From contig CM036758.1 of the NCBI GenBank assembly GCA_020796225.1, positions 32,705,647 to 32,769,646 of the forward strand: DNA of 64,000 bases, written 5' to 3'. Below the pieces are notes generated by a model. The model made no database searches. It saw only the letters and a list, made by a program, of their open reading frames with translations, and was not told where the DNA came from. Every line of letters starts with the position of its first letter. Position 1 is the first letter of the stretch. Origin of the DNA: Arion vulgaris. Its lineage: Eukaryota > Mollusca > Gastropoda > Stylommatophora > Arionidae. Positions 50,601 through 64,000 of the stretch are shown piece by piece. The translations under genes were made by a program, and so were the position numbers.

Positions 50601-50696
50601 AAATGGCCGTCTAAACCGGATATACAACCAGAATGAGCCACCAATTGCGAACAGTGTCAGTCCTAACTTCAGCACGCAGGCCCTGTTGGTTTCCAT
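38684..50696 (-). CDS. mARC-like MOSC-domain protein, divergent
   Basis: Seven exons on the minus strand: 50696-50583, 48976-48838, 46965-46860, 45122-45043, 43001-42847, 41844-41705, 38945-38684. All junctions are GT-AG and in phase; 331 codons, close to the roughly 335 of vertebrate mARC1/mARC2. mARC proteins are molybdenum enzymes anchored by an N-terminal helix in the outer mitochondrial membrane; they reduce N-hydroxylated compounds with cytochrome b5. Seen: membrane helix near residues 11-27 followed by FRRPFF; VSKIICYPVTSCGG (family YPVKSC, here Thr for Lys); NFRDREY (family LRDR); MEIDAVDCGNKVGQWL (family LEIEGRDCG...W); VETFRPNIIIS (family FRPNI). Odd: the usual TARQxP stretch after exon 2 is absent, and the family's CxRC with the molybdenum-binding Cys is matched only by VCIPC in exon 7. 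Exon 7 alone is about 0.5 certain: it fits phase, total length and a PGT..SG end, but two other frames there are also open. Activity is therefore uncertain. An in-frame ATG at 50777 is an alternative start. Confidence 0.82.
39020..39300. repeat. RT-tail triplet and 24-bp tandem, last mARC-like intron
   Basis: 39020-39165 holds three roughly 60-bp copies that read FQTGCDESNVLQRMCYMK on the minus strand, a LINE tail phrase also near 41265 and 58500. 39165-39300 holds about five copies of a 24-bp unit with CATAATCTTAGTTTTGTC. Confidence 0.8.
39301..39960. repeat. Intron sequence with a 175-bp direct duplication
   Basis: 39555-39715 and 39733-39885 are two diverged direct copies (AGCCAATAGGCAACTAAA in both, each ending near AGGCCCAACACT or AGAGCCCAACACC). 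The rest is unassigned. Confidence 0.7.
39963..40450. mobile_element. Two SINE-B copies in inverted orientation
   Basis: The minus copy 39963-40198 has B box complement ATTCAAACCCGTGACCTTCG. The plus copy 40235-40450 has GTCATGTGTTCAAATCCAAA. Heads face each other across about 40 bp. Confidence 0.85.
40490..41150 (+). mobile_element. LINE RT tail relic
   Basis: Decayed plus RT tail. 40840-40935 reads GHDTSKETKVRLLRTCIFPV and YGCE. Preceded by another tail scrap at 40500-40720. Confidence 0.65.
41150..41690 (+). repeat. RT tail segment in three tandem copies
   Basis: Three diverged copies of an approximately 180-bp LINE tail block (CAGAACTTGCTAGAGACAGA; GATGAAAGCGACATTCTGCA; GGCAGCAGGACATTAAA), adjacent to mARC-like exon 6. 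Confidence 0.75.
41868..42050. repeat. (TCTA)n microsatellite, degenerate
   Basis: TCTATCTATTC repeats on the plus strand, starting about 25 bp on the acceptor side of mARC-like exon 6. Confidence 0.95.
42150..42760 (-). mobile_element. SINE-D followed by two SINE-B copies
   Basis: 42150-42400 is a minus SINE-D. 42405-42545 is a minus SINE-B with B box complement GGATTCGAACCCACAACC. 42590-42735 is a second minus SINE-B with ATTCGAACCCATGACTTT. Confidence 0.8.
43262..43692 (+). mobile_element. SINE-A copy, near full length
   Basis: Head AGTGGCGTAGATGTTAGGTG, body with GATCTCAGTGTAGGTGAAAC, tail CCTATCAATCAATAAG. An RNase H family tail scrap follows to about 43800. Confidence 0.85.
43800..44335. 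repeat. About 33-bp minisatellite in mARC-like intron
   Basis: From about 43948, degenerate copies of GACTCACACTAGAGGTTGAG spaced about 33 bp, with some longer units. A short RNase H/RT scrap lies before it. Confidence 0.85.
44336..44779. other. mARC-like intron, unassigned
   Basis: A G run (44341-44350), a short repeat of GGTGGAATTCAGCTCGCC-like phrases (44470-44530), and a SINE-D-like scrap near 44620-44710. Confidence 0.4.
44780..44998 (-). mobile_element. SINE-C partial copy
   Basis: Shares GTAAATGAGTTGTTGATTTTC and the ACGGGAACAAATCTCCTTCC block with the 14005 and 45600 copies. Ends about 45 bp from mARC-like exon 4. Confidence 0.75.
45240..45600 (+). mobile_element. LINE RNase H relic
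   Basis: Plus-strand residues PYTPEHAGVHGNERVDFLAI (RNase H GHxGxxGNExAD region, His changed), then the DRADVNAVRSRLCNMGESQD segment. Confidence 0.8.
45600..45852 (-). mobile_element. SINE-C copy
   Basis: Near full length, with CCGCGGAGTTTGAACCAGG as the B box complement near 45780. Inserted directly after the RNase H relic. Confidence 0.8.
45853..46260 (+). mobile_element. LINE RT tail relic
   Basis: Plus RT tail: CEMRCIRKVTNNTRKDS-like, then QRMKWFGHLLRMQTN. Broken frames. Confidence 0.7.
46261..46594. other. mARC-like intron 3, unassigned
   Basis: A purine-rich start (AAAGAAAAAAAGAAAGAAAG), then no recognisable feature. Confidence 0.4.
46595..46845 (-). mobile_element. LINE RNase H relic
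   Basis: Degraded minus fragment. The plus strand carries ACAACTACTTCCAGTATGAGG, shared with 5998-6025. Lies beside mARC-like exon 3. Confidence 0.55.
47040..47390 (+). mobile_element. SINE-D-related copy
   Basis: GAGTGGTTACCGGGGCCCAA and CATGTCGTAAGAGGTGACTG as in 18845. The remainder to 47390 diverges from the other copies and may be a longer family member. Confidence 0.6.
47405..48235 (-). mobile_element. LINE RT relic, fairly long
   Basis: Minus copy of the 15830-17105 subfamily from the FADDQAII-like region (near 48100) to the tail: HKRAMFNTIFLPKLCYQSQN, TEMKCLCRMLGVTRRDQL and KKMGTTSVLNFIKKQQIK-like. Several frameshifts. Confidence 0.85.
48262..48695. repeat. 23-bp minisatellite, about 18 units
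   Basis: Copies of GAGGAACTGAATGGAGTCTT. The 23-bp period rotates the frame, giving a spurious 174-codon frame on the minus strand. Followed to about 48815 by a plus LINE tail (GACCGGGAAAAGTGGCAAAC). Confidence 0.95.
49040..49310 (+). mobile_element. LINE RT tail relic
   Basis: Plus-strand tail with a WIGHTLRAHPDSITRKAFQ-like stretch and CRNLEKIALDRVTWKTLF, ending in (GAA)n at about 49303. Confidence 0.75.
49391..49990 (+). mobile_element. SINE-B with tRNA-like head amplified nine times
   Basis: Nine near-identical 45-bp units (49391-49795), each GTCTTTGTGGCTAAGTGCTT plus 25 bp, i.e. the A-box half of the tRNA-like head. The last unit continues into the B box GGGTTCGAATCCGG (about 49800) and a normal SINE-B body (AGATCCCTAGGATTGTTGCT) ending near AATGAAGTCAATCC. 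Confidence 0.95.
50083..50470 (-). mobile_element. SINE-A copy
   Basis: Minus-oriented: tail at the left (TGATTGATAGATAGAACC), head complement GCACCGAACCTCTACGCCAC at the right. Ends about 110 bp from mARC-like exon 1. Confidence 0.85.
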
Positions 50697-50894
50697 GTTC
50701 CTGAGTTGGCAATGTTTATTGTATTTAAGAAGAAATAACAATGAATAATACAACAACAAAAAACTAAACGAACGCACAAATAATAGAATCTACTTTTGTT
50801 CCCACAGTCCGCAGCTATAGGTGCTCAAGTGAATAAAGAGTTTTCCCCATTGTTTCAGTTTCTGTTTTCAATATCTTCATTGCACTCATGATAT

Positions 50895-51335
50895 CCTGTA
50901 CTGACCTACGGTTGTGACAGTTGGAAATCAACAAAGAAAATTGATAAGAAACTGGACAGCTTTGAGAATAAATGTCTCCGAAAATTATTAAAAGTCAAAT
51001 GGAGTGATTTCGTTTCTAACAACACAGTGAGAGATAGAACACACCAACAACCCATATCAAATATTATAAGAAAACGAAGGTGGAAATATTTAGGTCATGG
51101 TCTTAGATCAGACGAAAAGAGACTAAATCGACAAGTCCTTATGTGGTCGCCAGTTGGGAAAAGAAAACGTGGAAGACCAAAGACCACTCTTCGAAGAACC
51201 ATCCAACAAGAAAGTAAACTATTGGGATGTAAAACCATACAAGATCTCCAACTGCTAGCAAAGAACCGCATCACATGGAGATCTAAAACCTCTGCCCTAT
51301 GTGACGCCTTTGACACGAAAGGAACAAACTAACTA
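50895..51335 (+). mobile_element. LINE RT C-terminal region, recent-looking
   Basis: A nearly continuous frame: VLTYGCDSWKSTKKIDKKL, SFENKCLRKLLKVKWSDF, IIRKRRWKYLGHGLRSDEKR, KRGRPKTTLRRTIQQESK and AKNRITWRSKTSALCDAF. No stop over about 145 codons, so it is less decayed than most copies here. The RT core is absent. Confidence 0.85.
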
Positions 51336-51339
51336 ACTC

Positions 51340-51650
51340 ATGACATGCCCATGGATGGTCCGATCTCCTTCGCAATATCTCCAACGACGTCCAGCGACTG
51401 ACCGTACCATTTCGATGTTGATTGATAAGCCTACTCATATATCTGTTCTCGTCTGGGCCCCTCCAATATTCAATCCACAGTCTTGCAATTGGCGTAGATT
51501 AGTTTAAATGGAAACCCTCTTTGCGACCACACTTAATGAGGAAGTTCAGAATGTCAGCTCTATCCATTGGTTGGCCCCCTAATATGGTGGCAGAGCCAAC
51601 CAGTTTGCTATCTCATTGTCAAAGACACACATGTGCCCCGGAACGAAGAT
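51340..51650 (-). mobile_element. LINE RNase H relic
   Basis: Minus family tail (CATGCCCATGGATGGTCCGA) and the CTATCCATTGGTTGGCCCCC segment (ADI region) as in 37105-37265 and 57085-57235. Confidence 0.6.
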
Positions 51651-52194
51651 AAGTGTAATTCTGCAAATTGTTGACGCTTGTAGTTATTCAGTCCATTGTC
51701 TGCGTATCGAACTAATCTCAACTTGTCGGATCATCCTCAATGATTCATTTAGATTGCACGCATGAGTGTAGTTTTGTGTCACTAGCCAGCGTAGTGTCTT
51801 AGTCACCGGAAGTACTTCCATTGCCATACTACTTGTTGTCATACTAAATGCACCACTGACTTCCTTGATCTTTCTGCCTTATGAGCTTCCCCATAATTCA
51901 TGAGCAATTCCTGTACAAACAAATTCTTTACCAGTTTGCTGGACATGTCGTAGATACATCCTTGTTTGAACATTTGATGTTGTAAAAACACAATAATAAC
52001 ACATTATATTGTACTTTTGGAGAGAACGAATCCTGTTCACACCGATATTTCTGTGCGCTTTCATGGACAAGTATACGAGAGTATGTGCCATCCAGGACAT
52101 TTATCATGGAGAAGAGTGGACACATATACCCACTGAACACAGACAATCCTTTGTGGTAGTCACCATGGTAAACAAAGAAGTCGCGATTCGATGT
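51651..52194. other. Intergenic, mostly unassigned
   Basis: 51660-51850 may be a decayed minus RNase H stretch (AATGATTCATTTAGATTGCACGC). 51850-52194 shows nothing I can name. Confidence 0.4.
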
Positions 52195-52900
52195 CTACAA
52201 TAGTCAACGCAGAAGTCGAAGTGTTAATAAATGACAACACATCGGAGGATGATGCTGTTGTATACACTGATGGTTCTGTGATTTAACAAAGTCGGAGTGC
52301 ATGAGCCTTTACGGTTAGAACTAAAGGAAAGGTCATCAAAAAGGCAAGTGGCGCATATGCGACAACTACCAGCAGCATGACTATGGAGGTAATGGCGATG
52401 ACAACATCCCTGGAGTGGCTACAGACGCAAACATTCACTCATGCATGCATGCTCAGCGACTCTATGAGCATCATACAGACGACCAAGACCGGTTATGTAA
52501 GAAGGCAGTGGATGCAATTAATTCAAAATGCAACAATCCAGACACTTACCTTCATCTTTGTCCCAGGTCATTCTGGGATGAAGGGAAATGAGAGAGCGGG
52601 TGCACTGGCGAACAATGCTGTGATCGAGAATGGGTCTTCATGGACAAAAGCGACATTATCAATGCTCTAAAACATATGCTCTGAAAATTTCAACGAAGAA
52701 GACAAAGGGTATTCTCTATCTCAGTTGCGCAAGTTATGCATACAGATAGGTGCGGCAAGACGGAAAACCACGAGAGGAACCCGAGTAGATACATCAACCA
52801 ATACAGAACGGAAGTTGTTAGTCTAAACACACTGAAATACATGCTTTGGAGGAGGTCGGAGCAATTATGGACATGCCCGATGATCCTCAAATAAACAATA
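52195..52900 (+). mobile_element. LINE RNase H domain, well preserved
   Basis: Plus-strand DDAVVYTDGSVI (first Asp), MTMEVMAMTTSLEWLQTQTF (Glu), HACMLSDSMSIIQTTKT (second Asp) and FVPGHSGMKGNERAGALANN (the final Asp of ERAD is Gly here). An early stop and one late frameshift. A GA microsatellite (52908-52930) follows. Confidence 0.85.
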
Positions 52901-52930
52901 ATATATAAGAGAGAGAGAGAGAGAGAGATG

Positions 52931-53334
52931 TACCTTGTACGAGAATCGATTCAAACAATGAACTCCTCTCAAACATTGAATTCTTTCTTATGTCACCATA
53001 AGCTTTCATTTGGCAGATGTGACGACATTTTTGCGTCGCTTGTGAATGCGGTACAGTCTACTATCTCAGACACAATCTAGTATCCACCAGAGTCCTCATA
53101 AATATATGACTATAACAATTGCACAACTAAAGTTATAATTATTAAATGGGGGAGATTTATCAAACACCGACATTTGTTTCTCAACACTGATGTCAAAATT
53201 GAAAATGCAGAGAATCTGTTCACGCGATGAAGGTGCGCTACGTTCATGAATAATCACGCAATATTTGTAGAACCAGTGGTGTGCAATTAACATGCGCAAT
53301 GAATAGGTGTTGAATGAATTGTTCATTTGAGGAT
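52931..53334. other. Intergenic, nothing recognised
   Basis: No exon or known element seen between two RNase H relics. Confidence 0.4.
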
Positions 53335-54060
53335 CATTTTCATCTCACATCGGGCATGTTCATAATTGCTCCGATCTCCTCACACGCAATGATTTCAGTG
53401 TGTTTAGACTAACAACTCCCGTTCTGTGTTGGCTGATGTATCTACTGGAGTTGCCCGCGTGCCCAGCGTGTTCGTATCGCGTTGGACTGCAGGTGACTAG
53501 CTCTCTGTGTGTGCGGGTTCAATTCAGCGGGCTGGCAGAAAAACCACAGGTTCCCCAGATTCACGGTGTTCGTGGCTCCGAACAGAAGGGTTACGATGTC
53601 CATGGCACCAGCCGAAGAGCTGACTGCTCAAGTGCTTCTAGATCGGGAAAAAAAATCTATTGGAGATTGTCTCCTGACTTTCCCGTCTTGCCGCACCTAT
53701 CGGTATGCATAACTTGCGCAACTTGGATAGAGAATACCCTTTATCTTCTTCGTTAAAATCTTCGGAGGGTTTGTTTTCTCTTAGAGCATTGATGGTGTTG
53801 CTTTTGTCAATAGTAGGCTCATTCCCGATCTCATCATTGCTTTCCATTGCATGCGCTCTCTTATTTCCCTTAACGCCAGAATGACATGGGACAAAGATGA
53901 ATGTCTGGATTGCCGCATTTTGTATTATTTGCATCCACTGCCTTCGTACGTAACAGGTCTTAATCTTCTGTATCATGCTAATAGAGTCGCTGAGCATGCA
54001 TGCATGAGTGAATGTTTGCATATGTAGCCACTCAATTTGAATGAATACAATTGAGAACAG
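53335..54060 (-). mobile_element. LINE RNase H relic, inverted to 52195-52900
   Basis: A minus frame reads HACMLSDSISMIQKIKTCYV, RRQWMQIIQNAAIQTFIFVP, CHSGVKGNKRAHAMESNDE and YSLSKLRKLCIPIGAARRE. Interrupted by a tRNA-like SINE at about 53455-53685. Confidence 0.85.
53455..53685 (+). mobile_element. tRNA-derived SINE inside the RNase H relic
   Basis: CGCGTGCCCAGCGTGTTCGT, then GCGGGTTCAATTCAGCGGG (B box). The LINE reads GATGTATCTACT before it and CCGTCTTGCCGCACC after it, contiguous in the uninterrupted copy at 52740-52800. Confidence 0.65.
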
Positions 54061-54139
54061 CCCTAGGGAGGAATGGATACGGATGTCTTCAATATTTGGA
54101 AACACTTTTTCGCCCATCATCAAATTTGACAATGGTGGA

Positions 54140-54690
54140 GAGAGAGAGAGAGGGATCCCGTACCGGTGGACGCAGACGTCAAGGCCATCCTTAATGAAAA
54201 CTGTAGTGAAGGTGACGTTGTGATCTACACGGATGGATCGGTAGTTCGCCACCGCAAGTCCACTTGGGGCTTCTCTACAAGTTCATACGGCAGAAAGGTC
54301 AAGGAAGCTGGTAGTGCATTTAGTATGACAACAAGCAGCAAAATAATGAAAGTAATGGCAGTGACTAGGGCATTACTCTGACTGGAGTCACAGAACTACA
54401 ATCATGCATGCATTCTGAGTCATTCATTGAGTACGATCCGATAGGTGGAGGCTGGTTCGGTGCACAGGCAACGGGCTGAATCACTGCAAGCGTCTATAAT
54501 TTGCAGAATTACACTCATCTTGGTCCCGGGGTGTCATTGACAATGAGAGAGCAGACAGGCAGGCTGGCTCTGCCATCATATCAAAGCGTCTACTAATGTA
54601 TAGAACTGACATTTTGAACGTTCTCATAAAATGTGGACACAAAGAGGACTTTCATGAAAGCTAATCCACATCAACAGCTAGAATGCAAGA
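54140..54690 (+). mobile_element. LINE RNase H relic
   Basis: Plus-strand EGDVVIYTDGSVVRHRKSTW (first Asp), KIMKVMAVTRALL, and a decayed remainder with a GH..(D)NERADR-like stretch near 54530. Stops present. Confidence 0.8.
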
Positions 54691-54934
54691 GCTTAGATTA
54701 AAGATTGTCAATAAATAGATAATATCCAAGTATTACGGGTCTCCGGAAAATACAATTTACCACACACAGGATTCAAACCACAAAACTTTATTTCTTATGG
54801 TACCCATTGCAAGCCTGCAGACGAGTGTTGTTCACAGCACAAACAGCTAGCTCTATAAAAAAAGAGCCTGAGATAAAAAGACACTACAAATGGTGAGAAT
54901 TGTTGTTTGCAGTGCTAGCTGATTGTGGTCTATA
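54691..54934 (-). mobile_element. tRNA-like SINE scrap
   Basis: ACACAGGATTCAAACCACAA is a B-box complement; TCTCCGGAAAATACAATTTACC mirrors the element at 18250-18345. Confidence 0.5.
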
Positions 54935-55400
54935 AAACGCTTGCATATAGGACAATTATTTCCAGTATCATAGAGGGTGAGGCTGCAACTGCTGCCCTCT
55001 ATTGGTCTTCATTTACTGGTGCTGTTGTTGTTTCCAAGTCTTAGTCAATGATTCGGAAGATCCAGAATAGCAAATTGTGGTATGAGTGAATGTCATCTAT
55101 AGAGATTTCCAACCTCCAGAGATAAGTGGATCTATTGTCCTGGGTATGCAGGTTTTCACGGCAACGAGAGAGCGGACAGGGTTGCATCGAAAACATCAAT
55201 TATTGGGGAGTTTAGGATGGAGAAGGGGGATGTTCTTCTGTCTCTTGGTGACCTACTGTTGGATGAGGACACTAAAATTGATGATCAATTAATCAAATAA
55301 TTTATAGATTTTGGAATTACACATTGTACAAGTAGAGCTGGATGCTTGAGGGGCACAGAGTGATGGGACATCAATTCAGTAGTAAACCAATAACCAATAA
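54935..55400 (+). mobile_element. LINE RNase H relic
   Basis: Decayed copy: a SQSMIRKIQNSKLWYE-like stretch, ISNLQR, GNERADRVASKTSI-like, then GEFRMEKGDVLLSLGDLLLD. Confidence 0.75.
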
Positions 55401-55937
55401 AGTAAAGACACAAAAACAAAACATCAACACATCACACATTAGATCTGATGTACATATCACTTTTACTGATTGAAGAAAACAGTTCTTGTAAACATACATT
55501 TATAAATCAAAAACAATTAGAAGTGCTTCGTTATGTTGACATTTCAAAGTTACAACATCAGCCTGGAATAAAAGGTATTATTCATTGTCCATTTGAGGAT
55601 CATCTTCATTGCACATGTCTATTATTTGCTCCAATCACCTCCTAAGCATGTATTTCAGTGTGCTTAGACTAACAAACTCCTGTTCTGTGTTGGTTGATGT
55701 ATATAGTGGGGTTTCTCCGTCTTGTCACACCTATCTGTATGAATAACTTGCGCAACTCTTGAGTTGTGATCAAGCTCACTACCACAAGTCACAGACTTCC
55801 ACTTTAATATAGCGGATAGTTATGAAAGTCAATTATCTATCTTCATAATCTGTCATTCATCTCTCAATATACAAAAACAGTGGAAAAACATTTGTTGATA
55901 GTGAAACATTGACCGTAGCCTGGTGGGTGTAGCCACG
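55401..55937 (-). other. RABGGTB 3' flank with RNase H tail fragment
   Basis: 55590-55790 is a minus RNase H family tail (TTAGACTAACAAACTCCTGT as in 53400). 55800-55937 directly follows the RABGGTB stop and should hold its 3' UTR; I see no clear AATAAA in the first 130 bp. Confidence 0.45.
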
Positions 55938-62921
<6,984 letters not shown>

Positions 62922-63329
62922 CTGACAAAAACAAAAAAAAAATAACAACATTAATCCTTTAGGACAATACAAATATTTTTTTTCAATTTATTAATTTAAT
63001 TTTTTTTAATTCTGTGAATTCAAGAGTAGTCATTGTATCCAACATGGTACCTCTGACTTATTTTTGCATGAAGGCTTGCTTTACATATCATCAGTGTGCC
63101 TTGCAACATATTTCTAAGGATATTCTCATCTTTCACAACATATAAGGATATTCTAATCTTTCACAACATATAAGGATATTCTAATCTTTCACAACATATT
63201 TTTATGGATATTAATCTTTCGCAAAATATGACTGTGAGACTTGAACGTGTAGCAAATCATCTGAAAAGTAGATCAAAGACTCGGATTATCATATTACCCC
63301 AATCTAGTGAGAATGCGAAAGAAGAAGAT
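62922..63329. other. RABGGTB intron with 30-bp tandem
   Basis: 63115-63205 has three to four copies of a 30-bp unit with GATATTCTAATCTTTCACAAC. Otherwise unassigned. Confidence 0.6.
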
Positions 63330-64000
63330 CAGATAGAATATATATATTCCTCTCATACCATTATACGTTACATAGGGCCTGCAAGTAATTTCTCAATACC
63401 GCTCTGTCCTGGGTAACTCGCTCAATCTCTTCCATTGAATTTAGTCTGATATTTCTTGCCTCTCTCTCAGCTAAGCTTGTTTCAGTTTCCCTAGGGTGTC
63501 CTCTCTTTCTTTAACCCTTTGCCTTCCACGTCAATGCCTGCTTTGGTATTCTTTGATCATTTCTTCTCAAGGTATGACCAACATATCTCCATCTTCTTCT
63601 TATAACAGTTGTTACTAGTGGTTGACTAGACATTTCTTCTCAAGGTATGCCCAACATATCTCCATCTTCTCCTTCTTATAACAGTTGTTACTAGTGGTTG
63701 ACTAGACATTTCTTCTCAAGGTATGCCTAACATATCTCCATCTTCTCCTTCTTATAACAGTTGTTACTAGTGGTTGACTAGACATTCTTCTCAAGGTATG
63801 CCCAACATATCTCCATCTTCTCCTTCTTATAACAGTTGTTACTAGTGGTTGACTAGACATTTCTTCTAAAGGTATGCCTAACATATCTCCATCTTCTCCT
63901 TCTTATAACAGTTGTTACTAGTGGTTGACCAGATGTTTCTCTGATTTCACCACTTCAGAATTCCTGTCATTTTATGTTAATTATTTTTTGCAAACATCTA
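63330..64000 (-). mobile_element. LINE RT tail with 76-bp tandem amplification
   Basis: Minus copy of the 20560-21412 subfamily tail (63350-63560), continuing into five copies of a 76-bp unit (TATAACAG at 63601, 63677, 63753, 63828, 63904). Each unit encodes QPLVTTVIRRRRWRYVGHTL on the minus strand. Runs toward the right edge. Confidence 0.9.

Overview
The window is nuclear DNA of an animal. Three ordinary metazoan housekeeping genes, each split by many GT-AG introns, sit in AT-rich sequence that is otherwise almost solid repeat. Broken non-LTR retrotransposons (LINEs), tRNA-derived SINEs and minisatellites of this style suggest a lophotrochozoan, perhaps a gastropod mollusc. That placement is a weak inference from the repeat landscape and the protein divergence, not something the sequence proves.

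Genes. (1) PHYHD1, phytanoyl-CoA dioxygenase domain protein 1, plus strand, 11 coding exons from 19814 to 34727, 287 codons, apparently complete. (2) A divergent mARC-type MOSC-domain protein (mitochondrial amidoxime-reducing component family), minus strand, 7 exons from 50696 down to 38684, 331 codons in my model; its last exon is the least certain. (3) RABGGTB, the beta subunit of Rab geranylgeranyltransferase, minus strand; the last six coding exons lie between 62921 and 55938 and the 5' exons lie beyond the right edge. Reading phase is continuous across every splice junction in all three models. The genes act in separate pathways (2-oxoglutarate-dependent oxidation, molybdenum-dependent reduction, Rab prenylation) and nothing indicates that they work together.

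Layout. 1-1339: a 54-bp minisatellite running off the left edge. 1340-19800: no host gene recognised; nested LINE reverse-transcriptase (RT) and RNase H relics, SINEs, two hAT-like MITEs, an (AT)n tract and a 30-bp minisatellite; the best-preserved LINE RT is at 15830-17105. 19814-34727: PHYHD1, with introns carrying LINE tails in both orientations, SINEs, a 1.4-kb minisatellite and a piggyBac-like MITE. 34728-38683: intergenic LINE relics. 38684-50696: mARC-like gene. 50697-55937: intergenic RNase H relics and an RT tail. 55938-64000: RABGGTB.

Repeat names used below are my own. SINE-A has a head near GGCGTAGAGGTTAGGTGCTC and a (TTGA)n-type tail. SINE-B has a tRNA-like head with a B box GGTTCGAATCC. 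SINE-C has a B box GGTTCAAACTCC. SINE-D contains TGTCGTAAGAGGCGACTAA and ends in (GAA)n. SINE-T has a tRNA-like head and GGTTCAACTCC. 'RT relic' means the C-terminal part of a LINE reverse transcriptase (motifs such as YGxExW, LRRxLG, FGHxxR, RGRPxxRW). 'RNase H relic' means the RNase H part of a LINE ORF2 (YTDGS, SDSQS, GHxxxxGNERAD).
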